30,926 bases of DNA. It comes from Prevotella sp. UBA3675 (GTDB lineage Bacteria; Bacteroidota; Bacteroidia; Bacteroidales; Bacteroidaceae). Where the stretch lies: the NCBI GenBank assembly GCA_002372235.1, contig DFJI01000021.1:1-30926 (forward strand). Reading direction: 5' to 3'. The notes below the pieces were generated by a model. That model saw only the letters and a program-made list of their open reading frames with translations, did not search any database and was not told the origin of the DNA. This document shows, piece after piece, positions 1 through 7,704 of the stretch (positions are counted from its first letter, which is position 1; every line of letters begins with the position of its first letter). The translations under genes were made by a program, and so were the position numbers.

Positions 1-464
1 ATGCCCGCAAGAACATGCTGTTCAATCCCGAAGAAAGTATCGACTTCAACGGAAATACCGGCCCGTTCATACAATATACTTATGCGCGTATAAGGAGTAT
101 ATTGAGGAAGGCAGAACCCACCCCCTGCCCCTCCCCAGGGGAGGAGAGTTCGGTTAGAAAGGCTGTCCAGTCTTCCCTTCCCTCGGGAGGGGTCCTTTCT
201 GACAAGGAGATTGAGCTCATCCAGAAGATGAACGAGTTTGGCGCAGCAGTGGAGCAGGCAGGCAAGGACTACAGTCCCAGCGGCATTGCCAACTACTGCT
301 ATGAGCTGACCAAGGTGTTCAATCAGTTCTACCATGACTACAGCATCCTGAACGAACCCGACGAGCAGAAACGCAACGTGCGTCTGCTGTTGGCGCGCAA
401 CGTGGCCAAGATCATCAGAAACGGCATGAGCCTGCTCGGTATCGAAGTGCCGGAGAGAATGTGA
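1..464 (+). CDS. argS: Arginyl-tRNA synthetase, C-terminal part (5' end outside window)
   Basis: This class I aminoacyl-tRNA synthetase charges tRNA-Arg in the cytoplasm. Only about the last 154 residues are present; the reading frame is open from base 3 and ends with TGA at 462-464. Visible signatures are NPEESIDFNGNTGPFIQYTY, near the end of the catalytic domain, followed by the helical DALR anticodon-binding domain (YELTKVFNQFYHDYSIL) and the usual C-terminal ending of the family (a Met residue). Between them lies an unusual Pro/Ser/Gly-rich stretch encoded at about 115-200 by a two-hairpin repeat, where I would expect a direct run from one helix to the next. The stop overlaps a short ATG frame (464-493) that goes nowhere. 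The RNase H gene starts 9 nt downstream. Identification is firm. Confidence 0.95.
   Translation, partial: ARKNMLFNPEESIDFNGNTGPFIQYTYARIRSILRKAEPTPCPSPGEESSVRKAVQSSLPSGGVLSDKEIELIQKMNEFGAAVEQAGKDYSPSGIANYCYELTKVFNQFYHDYSILNEPDEQKRNVRLLLARNVAKIIRNGMSLLGIEVPERM
115..200. repeat. Two-hairpin G/C palindromic repeat inserted in frame in argS
   Basis: Two short palindromes lie inside the coding sequence: CCTCCCC-A-GGGGAGG (130-144) and a second hairpin with arms 175-182 and 185-192. They are about 30 nt apart with GTTAGAAA (153-160) between them. The same layout, including the 8-mer GTTAGAAA, occurs in the non-coding gap at 28021-28115. The stretch translates in frame as a Pro/Ser/Gly-rich loop. 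It looks like a mobile intergenic-type repeat that landed in a surface loop of ArgRS. The exact borders are uncertain. Confidence 0.6.
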
Positions 465-473
465 TGAAAAGAT

Positions 474-935
474 ATGTTGCAGAATCCTCCTGACAATCGT
501 CATGATACGGTGCTGCCGTTACCTTTGGAGGTAGCGGCAGCTGCCGTCGCTGTCGATGCCGCATGCTCGGGCAATCCCGGACCGATGGAATATCAGGGCA
601 TTGACCTGACCACGGGACAGCGCATCTTCCACTTCGGACCCGTATGGGGTACTAACAACATAGGCGAGTTCCTGGCCATCGTTCATGCACTCGCACTCTG
701 CTGGCAACAGGGGCTGCACCATAAGATTATCTACAGCGACTCCTATAACGCCATACTCTGGGTGAAGAAGCGGCAGTGCAAGACAAAACTGGAACGAAAC
801 GCCCAGACCGAGCAGCTCTTCCAGATTATAGCACGCGCCGAACAATGGCTGCGCACGCACGACTACAAGAATCCCATCATGAAGTGGGAAACCAGCAAGT
901 GGGGCGAGGTGCCAGCCGACTTTGGGCGGAAATAG
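474..935 (+). CDS. RNase HI-family ribonuclease
   Basis: A 153-residue RNase H fold protein that should cleave the RNA strand of RNA/DNA hybrids. The four acidic catalytic positions can be seen: D28 in VAVDAACSGNPGP, E65 in NNIGEFLAI, D89 in IIYSDSYNA, and D149 in EVPADFGRK at the very C-terminus. The conserved WETSKWGE segment precedes the last one. The start is the ATG at 474, 9 nt after argS; the first roughly 20 residues are not conserved in appearance and a slightly later non-ATG start cannot be excluded. It is probably co-transcribed with argS. The length fits a single-domain RNase HI without an N-terminal hybrid-binding domain. Confidence 0.88.
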   Translation: MLQNPPDNRHDTVLPLPLEVAAAAVAVDAACSGNPGPMEYQGIDLTTGQRIFHFGPVWGTNNIGEFLAIVHALALCWQQGLHHKIIYSDSYNAILWVKKRQCKTKLERNAQTEQLFQIIARAEQWLRTHDYKNPIMKWETSKWGEVPADFGRK

Positions 936-979
936 GAAAATTTAACTCTTATTACAGGTGCTCAGTCTGAAAAAATGCC

Positions 980-987
980 TATATTTG
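980..987 (+). promoter_or_regulatory. Putative Bacteroidetes -7 box for the ABC transporter gene
   Basis: TATATTTG followed by C matches the TAnnTTTG -7 consensus of Bacteroidetes sigma factor, 48 nt before the ATG at 1036. No clear TTTG-type -33 element is seen at the usual distance, so the call rests on the -7 box and position alone. Confidence 0.5.
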
Positions 988-1035
988 CACCTAAATCTAG
1001 ATTTTTATACGTTTTATTAGGACCTACAACTACAG

Positions 1036-3972
1036 ATGACTGATATAGTTCTGTCCAGTTTCCTTAGCTTGTTTGCCTTGTTTGGCAAAGAAGAACAGGT
1101 GGATGAAGAACGGGCAAAGGCCATGCTCGTGAGTTATTTGTGCCATCACTTCGGAGTACGCAATATCGATGCTTATCTCGATTTCTACAGCGATATGCGC
1201 ATGGCCTACGACATGACCGACAACCTGAACACCGAGGAGGCAGTAGCGCAGATTTGCGAGAGCCTGCACGGCAAGATCCCTGCTCAGGAAGAACCCATGC
1301 TGCTGCTGCGTATCATGGAATTCTCTATGCAAGGCTCTATTCAGGGCAGTGAGCGGCGCGGCATTCGCGACGGCAAGATACACCCCATGTTCAAGGTCAT
1401 GGCCGAGAAGTTTGAAATCAGTGAAGAGACTTTCTCCGACTTCGTGGATTTCGTCACCGACAAGAAGACCGACCGTGTACTGGTGCTCAAGCTGAGAGGC
1501 TTCGAGGGACATTTGAAGACTCTGCTCAGCCCCTCGACCGGGCGACTCATCTTCACCTATATGGGCGACGACACTGTGCTGCTCAACGATGTGCCGGTGC
1601 TGTCGGGTGTCTATCAGGTGTGGCTACAGAGCAGTGTGCTGAAAGGCAAGAGCGGCAAGCCCGTCTATTATTCCACGATCATGGATGCCTACAACCGCCA
1701 CAACGGTAAGAGCGAGGACAAGACGCAGACGGTGGAGTTCAGCGCACGCGACGTGAACTTCCGCTTCCCCAATAGCGACAACGGCATACACAACCTGAGC
1801 TTCACGCTGCGCAGTGGCGAACTGCTGGCCATCATGGGCGGCTCGGGCACTGGCAAGACCACGCTGCTCTCGCTGCTGAACGGCAGTATGCGCCCACAAG
1901 AAGGTAGCATCACCATCAATGGTCATGACATCTCGGAGCCGCAAGCTCGCGACCTCATTGGCTACGTGCCGCAGGACGACCTGCTCATTGAGGAGCTTAC
2001 CGTCTATCAGAACCTCTGGTACACGGCCAAGCTGTGTTTCGAGGGCATGAGCGACGAGGAAATAGACCGTCGCGTGCGAAAGACACTGAAAGACCTGGGC
2101 CTTGATGCTGCCAGCGACTTGAAAGTGGGATCGGCCATCAACAAATATATTTCCGGCGGACAGCGCAAACGACTGAATATTGCGCTCGAGTTGATACGCG
2201 AGCCAGCTGTGCTCTTCCTCGACGAACCCACGTCGGGCCTGTCGTCGGCTGACACCGAGAAAGTGGTGAACCTGCTGAAGGAACAGACCTATAAGGGCAA
2301 GCTCATCATCGTGAACATTCACCAGCCGTCGAGCGATGTCTATAAGCTGTTCGACCGTCTGTGGCTGCTCGACAAAGGCGGTTATCCCGTGTTCGACGGC
2401 AACCCCATCGATGCCATCACCTACTTTAAGCGGGCGGCCAACTATGCCGATGCAGAGACCAGCGCCTGCCCAACGTGTGGCAACGTGAATCCAGAGATCG
2501 TGCTCAACATCATTGACGAGAAAGCACTGAACAGCAGTGGCGAACTCTCAGACGAGCGCAAGATGACACCGCAGGAGTGGCATGAGCTCTACCTGAAGAA
2601 CCGTCAGAAGATGGATGCACCCGAGGTGACCCCTGTGCCGCATTCCGACCAGCGCAAGCCCGGCGTGCTGAAACAGTTTGCCATTTTCCTGCGCCGCAAC
2701 GTAAGGACGAAGATCACCAATGTGCAGTGGCTCTGCATCGCGCTGCTCGAAGCTCCGCTGCTGGCCGTCATCTGCTCATTGCTCACGCGCTATTCTGGCC
2801 CTGATGGCTATACCGTGATGGACAATAAGAATCTGGTGAGCTATTTCTTCATGTCGGTCATCGTGGCCACGTTCTTGGGCATGAGCGGCAGTGCCGAGGA
2901 AATTATCAAAGACCGCGCTCTGCTGAAGCGTGAGAGCTTCTTGCGACTATCCTATTCCAGCTACATCTCGTCGAAGATAGTGTTTGTAGCTGTGCTCTCA
3001 CTCATACAGACATTCCTCTTCATCGTGGTGGGCAATGCCATCATGGGCCTGCACGGGCTGTTTGGCGTGTGGTGGATCATTCTGTTTGCCACCGCCCTGC
3101 TCTCCAATCTCGTGGGTCTGCTGCTGTCGCAGTGTCTGAGTTCTGTCGTGTCCATCTATATCAGCATTCCGCTGTTGCTCATTCCGCAGATATTGCTGTG
3201 CGGACTCGTGGTGAGCTTCTCCGATCTCACTCCGAAGAGCACCACCGGCAATGTGCCGATCGTAGGCGATCTGATACCCTCACGTTGGTCGTTTGAGGCA
3301 CTGGCTGTGACCTCGTTTACAGACAACCGCTATAAGAAGCCTTTCTTCGAGCTGGATAAGCAGAAGTATGAAGCGCAGTACTACAATGTGGGCTTCCTCT
3401 ATGAGCTGCAGTCGCAACTGGAGACGATGAACGATGAGCAGAAGCGAGGTCGCGAGGTGAAGCCCAGCCACATGCGGGTGATAAAGACCAATCTGCCCGT
3501 GCTGAGCGACTACTGCGGCATGGAACCGTATCAGGGCGACTATAGCTATGAGTCGTTGCGCAAGTATATGAAAGAGGTGGAGCGTGAACTCTCGAAGCGC
3601 GGCAACAAGGCTACGCTGGCAGGCGACGCGCTCATGGCCAAGTTCCTGCACGACTACGGAAAGGACAACGTGCTCGAACTGAAGCGTAATAACTTCAACC
3701 TCAAACTGGAGGAGTTCGTAATCGGAGCCGACCAGCAGCGCATGCTCGACATTGTCGATGACCACATCGTGGCCCGTGCCGGTCTTGTCTATCTCACTCC
3801 GAGAAGCCACATCGGTCGCGCCCCGTTCTATAGCAGTGAGAAAATTCTGGGCTCGTGGCACATTAAGACCCTCTGGTTCAACCTGGGCGTGATGTTGCTC
3901 CTGTGCATCCTGGCCGCAGCGTTGCTCTATTCAGACTGCCCCGGACGCTATGTAAGGAAAGAACAGTCATAA
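1036..3972 (+). CDS. ABCG-type ABC transporter, ATPase fused to permease, with N-terminal extension
   Basis: A 978-residue single-chain half-transporter. Residues 1-230 form a mostly helical, acidic N-terminal region that looks faintly TerB-like plus a small beta-rich part. The ATPase domain follows: Walker A GGSGTGKTT (268-276), signature ISGGQRKR (372-379), Walker B LFLDEPTSGL (D396, E397), and H-loop NIHQP (H429). After it comes a Cys motif ACPTCG (C478, C481). An ABC-2/ABCG-like membrane domain starts near residue 555, with hydrophobic segments up to about 745. A long soluble insert (about 770-930) precedes one last membrane helix near the C-terminus. The substrate is unknown. It is probably co-transcribed with the lipoprotein 85 nt downstream, as no terminator is visible between them. 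Confidence 0.85.
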   Translation: MTDIVLSSFLSLFALFGKEEQVDEERAKAMLVSYLCHHFGVRNIDAYLDFYSDMRMAYDMTDNLNTEEAVAQICESLHGKIPAQEEPMLLLRIMEFSMQGSIQGSERRGIRDGKIHPMFKVMAEKFEISEETFSDFVDFVTDKKTDRVLVLKLRGFEGHLKTLLSPSTGRLIFTYMGDDTVLLNDVPVLSGVYQVWLQSSVLKGKSGKPVYYSTIMDAYNRHNGKSEDKTQTVEFSARDVNFRFPNSDNGIHNLSFTLRSGELLAIMGGSGTGKTTLLSLLNGSMRPQEGSITINGHDISEPQARDLIGYVPQDDLLIEELTVYQNLWYTAKLCFEGMSDEEIDRRVRKTLKDLGLDAASDLKVGSAINKYISGGQRKRLNIALELIREPAVLFLDEPTSGLSSADTEKVVNLLKEQTYKGKLIIVNIHQPSSDVYKLFDRLWLLDKGGYPVFDGNPIDAITYFKRAANYADAETSACPTCGNVNPEIVLNIIDEKALNSSGELSDERKMTPQEWHELYLKNRQKMDAPEVTPVPHSDQRKPGVLKQFAIFLRRNVRTKITNVQWLCIALLEAPLLAVICSLLTRYSGPDGYTVMDNKNLVSYFFMSVIVATFLGMSGSAEEIIKDRALLKRESFLRLSYSSYISSKIVFVAVLSLIQTFLFIVVGNAIMGLHGLFGVWWIILFATALLSNLVGLLLSQCLSSVVSIYISIPLLLIPQILLCGLVVSFSDLTPKSTTGNVPIVGDLIPSRWSFEALAVTSFTDNRYKKPFFELDKQKYEAQYYNVGFLYELQSQLETMNDEQKRGREVKPSHMRVIKTNLPVLSDYCGMEPYQGDYSYESLRKYMKEVERELSKRGNKATLAGDALMAKFLHDYGKDNVLELKRNNFNLKLEEFVIGADQQRMLDIVDDHIVARAGLVYLTPRSHIGRAPFYSSEKILGSWHIKTLWFNLGVMLLLCILAAALLYSDCPGRYVRKEQS

Positions 3973-4057
3973 ATGGAGAACCATCAGCAGACTATTCATT
4001 CAGAGTAGAAAGATAAACAATTCATTCAATAACAGTAATTCTAAAAAACAACAAACA

Positions 4058-4855
4058 ATGAAGAAACTTTCAATGATTGCTGTAGCAGTTGCAGCATTGG
4101 CCTTCACCGCTTGTGGAGGCAAGAAGAGTGCAGAACCCGTAGAGGAAACAACTAAGTCGTTTGAGCAGGAGCAGGTTGAGGCCAGCATCAAACTCCACAT
4201 TGACAGTCTGGCATCGGCTTTGGGCGATCTGAAGCAGCTCCCCATCGTGCAGGATGGCGAGAATGGCATCAAGCTCACCGACGAGGAGAAGCAGGTGAAG
4301 CCCGACTATCTGCTCGACCCCGCTATTGCTGATAACGCTACCACACTGGCCGAGAAGTATCGCGCACTGAGCGCCCTCACCGTAGATAAGAAGATTGCCG
4401 CTCTCTACGACATGCCTACCGACGATTTCGACAAGGCTATCCAGAAGCTGGCTGCCGACGTGAACGATCCTTCGTTCAAGGTGCTCGACAATGCTACCTC
4501 TATCTATGAGACTTCACAGGCTCTCTACGATGCCATGAACGAGAACGGTCGCATCAACTTCTTCTGGCAGTTGGTATCTACCTCGCTGGTTGAGCAGCTC
4601 TATGTGATTTCTCAGAATTCTGAGAAGTTCCTCTCTTCATTCGATGACGACGCAGCTTCTAACATCACCTTCCGTATCGTGCTTCTGACCGACGCTGTGG
4701 CTCGTCTGGCTGAGTATGATGAGGAGTTTGCTCCTGTGGCTAAGGCTATTGAGCCGCTGGTGGTGCTCAACGCCATCTCTGTTGATCAGCTGAAGACCCA
4801 GATGGAAGAGGCTAAGGAGGAGATTGTTGCTGCCCGCAATGCCCTGCTGAAGTAA
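4058..4855 (+). CDS. Predicted lipoprotein of unknown function
   Basis: A 265-residue protein with a lipoprotein signal peptide: basic MKK, a hydrophobic alanine-rich core, and lipobox FTAC with the lipidated Cys at residue 19, followed by GG. The mature part is acidic and predicted by eye to be largely helical, without motifs I can assign. It probably sits in the periplasm, anchored to the inner or outer membrane. It follows the ABC transporter gene after 85 nt with no terminator between them, and is itself followed by a strong terminator, so the two may form one operon and share a process. I do not recognise the family. Confidence 0.8.
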   Translation: MKKLSMIAVAVAALAFTACGGKKSAEPVEETTKSFEQEQVEASIKLHIDSLASALGDLKQLPIVQDGENGIKLTDEEKQVKPDYLLDPAIADNATTLAEKYRALSALTVDKKIAALYDMPTDDFDKAIQKLAADVNDPSFKVLDNATSIYETSQALYDAMNENGRINFFWQLVSTSLVEQLYVISQNSEKFLSSFDDDAASNITFRIVLLTDAVARLAEYDEEFAPVAKAIEPLVVLNAISVDQLKTQMEEAKEEIVAARNALLK

Positions 4856-4873
4856 GGAATGGTAATAGAACAT

Positions 4874-4902
4874 ATAGGTCTTATAGGTTCTATAAGTCCT
4901 AT
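4874..4902. repeat. AT-rich inverted repeat downstream of the lipoprotein gene
   Basis: ATAGGTCTTATAG (4874-4886) and CTATAAGTCCTAT (4890-4902) form a 13-bp stem with one mismatch and a 3-nt loop. The half-site CTATAAGTC then partly repeats (to about 4909). It lies just before the G/C-rich terminator and has a similar composition to short repeats seen between genes in Bacteroidales; its role is unknown. Confidence 0.55.
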
Positions 4903-4917
4903 AAGTCCCATCCCCCC

Positions 4918-4965
4918 ATCGGGCCCCTTGACTGCTATTTTGTCAAGGGGCCCGATACTTTTTTC
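4918..4965 (+). terminator. Strong intrinsic terminator
   Basis: A perfect 15-bp stem (4918-4932 with 4942-4956; 5' arm atcgggccccttgac) with a 9-nt loop is followed by a T-rich run (4959-4965). It ends the ABC transporter/lipoprotein unit and separates it from the convergent ribD gene. On the minus strand no T-run follows, so it serves mainly the plus strand. Confidence 0.93.
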
Positions 4966-4973
4966 TTGAAAAA

Positions 4974-5888
4974 TCAGCCCTTTCGGTAAACAATGATCTG
5001 ATTGCCATCATACTGGGCTGTGCTGACCACTCTCACATTCTGCGGAAGGAGTGGGGCAGGGGTGCCGCCATTAACGGTGATGGGAGCCGTCTCCACCCGA
5101 ATCTCGTCCCACAGGTCTTGTTCCATAAAGGACTGGAGCGTTTTGGCACCTCCCTCTACGATGAGCGACTGAATGCCGTGGGCATGCAGACTGTCGAGAT
5201 TGAGCGGATGCTGATGGTCTATCACCAGTCGTTTCGGATGATGGCCCACCCATTCGCGAACATTCAGCTGTGGATGTTCGCGGTCGTCGGTCGCACGACC
5301 TATGAGAATGGCATCCTCCTCCGCCCGCAGCTTGTGGGAGAGCATCTTGGTGAAAGGTGTCGAGATGGCCAGAGGCTGTCCGTGGTCGTCAATGAATCCG
5401 TTGGCCGTCTGCGCCCATTTTAATATAATGTACGGGCGAAGCGCACGATGGTAGGTGAGGAAACGGCGGTTCAGCGCCCTGCATTCCTCCTCCAGCACGC
5501 CCACGGTCACTTCAATGCCTGCCTCGCGCAGTCGTTTGATGCCACGCCCCTGCACTTCGGCAAAATCGTCAAGACAGCCCACGACCACGCGCCTTACACC
5601 TTTATTTATTATAAGATCGGCACAGGGAGGAGTCTTGCCATAGTGCGAACAGGGTTCCAGCGAAACGTAGATCGTGGCTTGCTTCAGCAACGGCTCGTCC
5701 TCGGCACGCACTGAAGCGAAGGCGTTCACCTCAGCATGACCTTGTCCGCAGCGCACATGATAGCCCTCGCCAATGATGCGGTTGTTACTTACGATCACCG
5801 CTCCCACCATAGGGTTGGGGTGTGCATTTTGTTGGCCGTTGCATGCCAGTTGCAGGCAGCGCTGCATGTAGAACTCATCCTTTGTCAT
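4974..5888 (-). CDS. ribD: Bifunctional riboflavin biosynthesis deaminase/reductase, short form
   Basis: Carries out the second and third steps of riboflavin synthesis: deamination of the GTP-derived diaminopyrimidine and reduction of the ribosyl side chain. The N-terminal zinc deaminase domain has HAEVNAF (H51, E53) and the PCSHYGKTPPC motif (C80, C89). The C-terminal reductase domain begins near residue 150 (ILKWAQTANGFIDD) and ends with the SLIVEGGAKTLQSF and WDEIRVE motifs. At 304 residues it is shorter than usual (around 350). The gap appears to lie between the VIDHQHPLNL strand and the SLIVEGG motif, where family members normally have about 40 more residues. Both catalytic halves are otherwise intact, so it may still be functional. 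Its own promoter lies at 5896-5926, divergent from the next gene. Confidence 0.93.
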   Translation of the reverse strand: MTKDEFYMQRCLQLACNGQQNAHPNPMVGAVIVSNNRIIGEGYHVRCGQGHAEVNAFASVRAEDEPLLKQATIYVSLEPCSHYGKTPPCADLIINKGVRRVVVGCLDDFAEVQGRGIKRLREAGIEVTVGVLEEECRALNRRFLTYHRALRPYIILKWAQTANGFIDDHGQPLAISTPFTKMLSHKLRAEEDAILIGRATDDREHPQLNVREWVGHHPKRLVIDHQHPLNLDSLHAHGIQSLIVEGGAKTLQSFMEQDLWDEIRVETAPITVNGGTPAPLLPQNVRVVSTAQYDGNQIIVYRKG

Positions 5889-5895
5889 AATGTTG

Positions 5896-5926
5896 CAAAG
5901 CTAAGCATAAATATTCGAATTGGCAA
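5896..5926 (-). promoter_or_regulatory. Promoter of ribD
   Basis: Reading the minus strand, TTGC (5926-5923), 19 nt, then TAGCTTTG (5903-5896) match the Bacteroidetes -33/-7 layout. The -7 box ends 8 nt before the ribD ATG, giving an almost leaderless transcript. Confidence 0.72.
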
Positions 5927-5964
5927 GAGATTCTTACAAAATCACCAACTTTCTGTCACATTTA

Positions 5965-5995
5965 TTGGCTTTCTCGATAATTATGCTTATCTTCG
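5965..5995 (+). promoter_or_regulatory. Promoter of the HerA-like gene
   Basis: TTGG (5965-5968), 19 nt, then TATCTTCG (5988-5995) fits the Bacteroidetes promoter pattern (consensus TAnnTTTG), 38 nt before the ATG at 6033. It is divergent from the ribD promoter. Confidence 0.65.
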
Positions 5996-6032
5996 CAACA
6001 GGATTCTTTTAAAAAAGTAACTGTTTGCAATT

Positions 6033-7634
6033 ATGTATGATGAGCAACGAGGGCTCTACATAGCCCATAGCGCCAACGGGGCGCTCTCAATCACAGGTAA
6101 GATGGCCAACCGGCACGGACTCATTGCCGGTGCCACGGGTACGGGTAAGACGGTCACACTGCAGGTCATGGCCGAGACGTTCTGCCAGGCAGGTGTTCCC
6201 TGTTTCATGGCCGACATGAAAGGCGACCTCTCCGGCATTTCGCAGGCCGGAAAAATGAGCGGCTTCATTGAGAAGCGACTGCCGGAATTCTTCGAGGAAG
6301 GCTATCAGCCCAGCTTCTGTGGCTGCCCGGTGCGTCTCTACGATGTGTTTGGCGAACAGGGCCATCCCATGCGTGCCACGGTCAGCCAGATGGGGCCGCA
6401 GCTCATCTCCCGACTGTTGGGGCTGAACGAGACGCAGGACGGTGTGCTCAACATCGTGTTCCGCGTGGCCGATGAGCGCGGCCTCCTGATTCTTGACCTG
6501 AAGGACCTGCGCTCCATGCTCGACTACGTGTCGCAGCACGCCAAGGACTACACTTCGCGATATGGCAACGTCTCTACGGCCTCGGTGGGTGCCATTCAGC
6601 GCTCGCTGCTCCAGTTAGAGGCGCAAGGGGCCGACCGCTTCTTCGGTGAGCCGTCGTTCGACATTCAGGACCTCATGCAGCAGGTGGGCGGTAAGGGCGT
6701 GATGAGCGTGCTGGCTGCCGACAAGCTGATGATGCAGCCTAAGCTCTATAGCACGTTCCTGCTCTGGCTGCTCAGCGAGCTCTACAGCACGCTGCCCGAG
6801 GTGGGCGATCTGCCGCTGCCTAAGCTGGTGTTCTTCTTCGATGAGGCCCACATGCTGTTTGACGGCACGTCGAAGGCGCTGCTCGACAAGATTGAACAGG
6901 TCATCCGGCTTATTCGCTCCAAGGGGGTGGGCATCTACTTCATCACGCAGAGCCCCACCGACATTCCTGAAAACATTCTCGGACAGCTGGGCAATCGCGT
7001 GCAGCATGCCTTGCGCGCCTACACGCCGAAGGATCAGAAGGCGGTGAAGACGGCTGCCGACACGTTCCGTGCCAACCCGGCCTTCAAGACCGACGAGGCC
7101 ATCATGAACTTAGAGACGGGCGAGGCACTGGTCTCTCTGCTCGACGAGAAGGGCGCTCCTGCGATGGTGGAGCGGGCCCGGATATTGTTCCCCCTGTCGC
7201 AGATAGGTGCCATCACTGAGGGGCAGCGACTCGACCTGATCAAGCAGAGTAGTATCTATGGCAAGTACGACACGACTGTGGATAGGGAGAGCGCTTATGA
7301 GATGCTCTTGAAGGAGGGCTCGGAGAGCTCGGAGAACTCTGAGAACTCTGAAAACTCGGAGCTCTCAGAGAACTCGGGGAGCTCGGAGCGCTCCCAGTCC
7401 TCCCAGCGCTCGAAGCCCGGCTTCATGAGCAAGGTGCTGAAGGCAGTGCTCACTGCCGTCACCTCTACGCTGGCCGCTATCGTGGGCTCGTGGGCGAGCG
7501 AGAAGCTGACGGGCAAGAAGAAAAAGTCGCGCACCTCGGCCAAGGAGCGCGTGGTGAAGAATGCCACGAGTGCTGCCACCCGCACCATCACAAGAGAGCT
7601 GACCCGCGATATTCTGGGAAATCTGGTGAAGTGA
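6033..7634 (+). CDS. HerA-like ATPase, DUF853 family (YjgR-like)
   Basis: A 533-residue P-loop ATPase of the FtsK/HerA superfamily. Walker A is GATGTGKT (33-40), with a following MADMKGDLSG motif typical of DUF853, and Walker B is LVFFFDEAHMLF (D270, E271). The FITQSPTDIP segment corresponds to the sensor region. E. coli YjgR is the reference relative; its cellular role is poorly defined, perhaps DNA translocation. Residues 431-460 are a low-complexity E-x-S tract encoded by ten 9-bp repeats, followed by a short hydrophobic/glycine segment and a basic, Lys/Arg-rich tail. The start ATG is supported by the promoter at 5965-5995. Confidence 0.88.
   Translation: MYDEQRGLYIAHSANGALSITGKMANRHGLIAGATGTGKTVTLQVMAETFCQAGVPCFMADMKGDLSGISQAGKMSGFIEKRLPEFFEEGYQPSFCGCPVRLYDVFGEQGHPMRATVSQMGPQLISRLLGLNETQDGVLNIVFRVADERGLLILDLKDLRSMLDYVSQHAKDYTSRYGNVSTASVGAIQRSLLQLEAQGADRFFGEPSFDIQDLMQQVGGKGVMSVLAADKLMMQPKLYSTFLLWLLSELYSTLPEVGDLPLPKLVFFFDEAHMLFDGTSKALLDKIEQVIRLIRSKGVGIYFITQSPTDIPENILGQLGNRVQHALRAYTPKDQKAVKTAADTFRANPAFKTDEAIMNLETGEALVSLLDEKGAPAMVERARILFPLSQIGAITEGQRLDLIKQSSIYGKYDTTVDRESAYEMLLKEGSESSENSENSENSELSENSGSSERSQSSQRSKPGFMSKVLKAVLTAVTSTLAAIVGSWASEKLTGKKKKSRTSAKERVVKNATSAATRTITRELTRDILGNLVK
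7323..7412 (+). repeat. Ten 9-bp tandem repeats encoding E-x-S units
   Basis: Ten consecutive 9-nt units, the core being GAGAACTCT, translate as ESS-ENS-ENS-ENS-ELS-ENS-GSS-ERS-QSS-QRS. The unit is a multiple of three, so gain or loss of copies keeps the frame and only changes linker length between the ATPase and the basic tail. The first units are most alike and the last ones have drifted. Confidence 0.9.
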
Positions 7635-7640
7635 GCGCTT

Positions 7641-7704
7641 ACTGCTGCGCTTCGCAGACCGTGTAGAATAAGAAGTCACTGCTGCGCTTCGCAGACCGTG
7701 TAGA
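7641..7704. repeat. 27-bp direct repeat, 37-bp period, at the 3' end of the PPTase gene
   Basis: The 27-nt sequence starting ACTGCTGCGCTTCGCAGACC occurs at 7641-7667 and again identically at 7678-7704. The second copy is the 3' coding end of the phosphopantetheinyl transferase; the first lies in the short gap before the convergent HerA-like gene. The repeat contains the small palindrome CTGCG-CTT-CGCAG. It reads as a recent tandem duplication. Confidence 0.92.
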
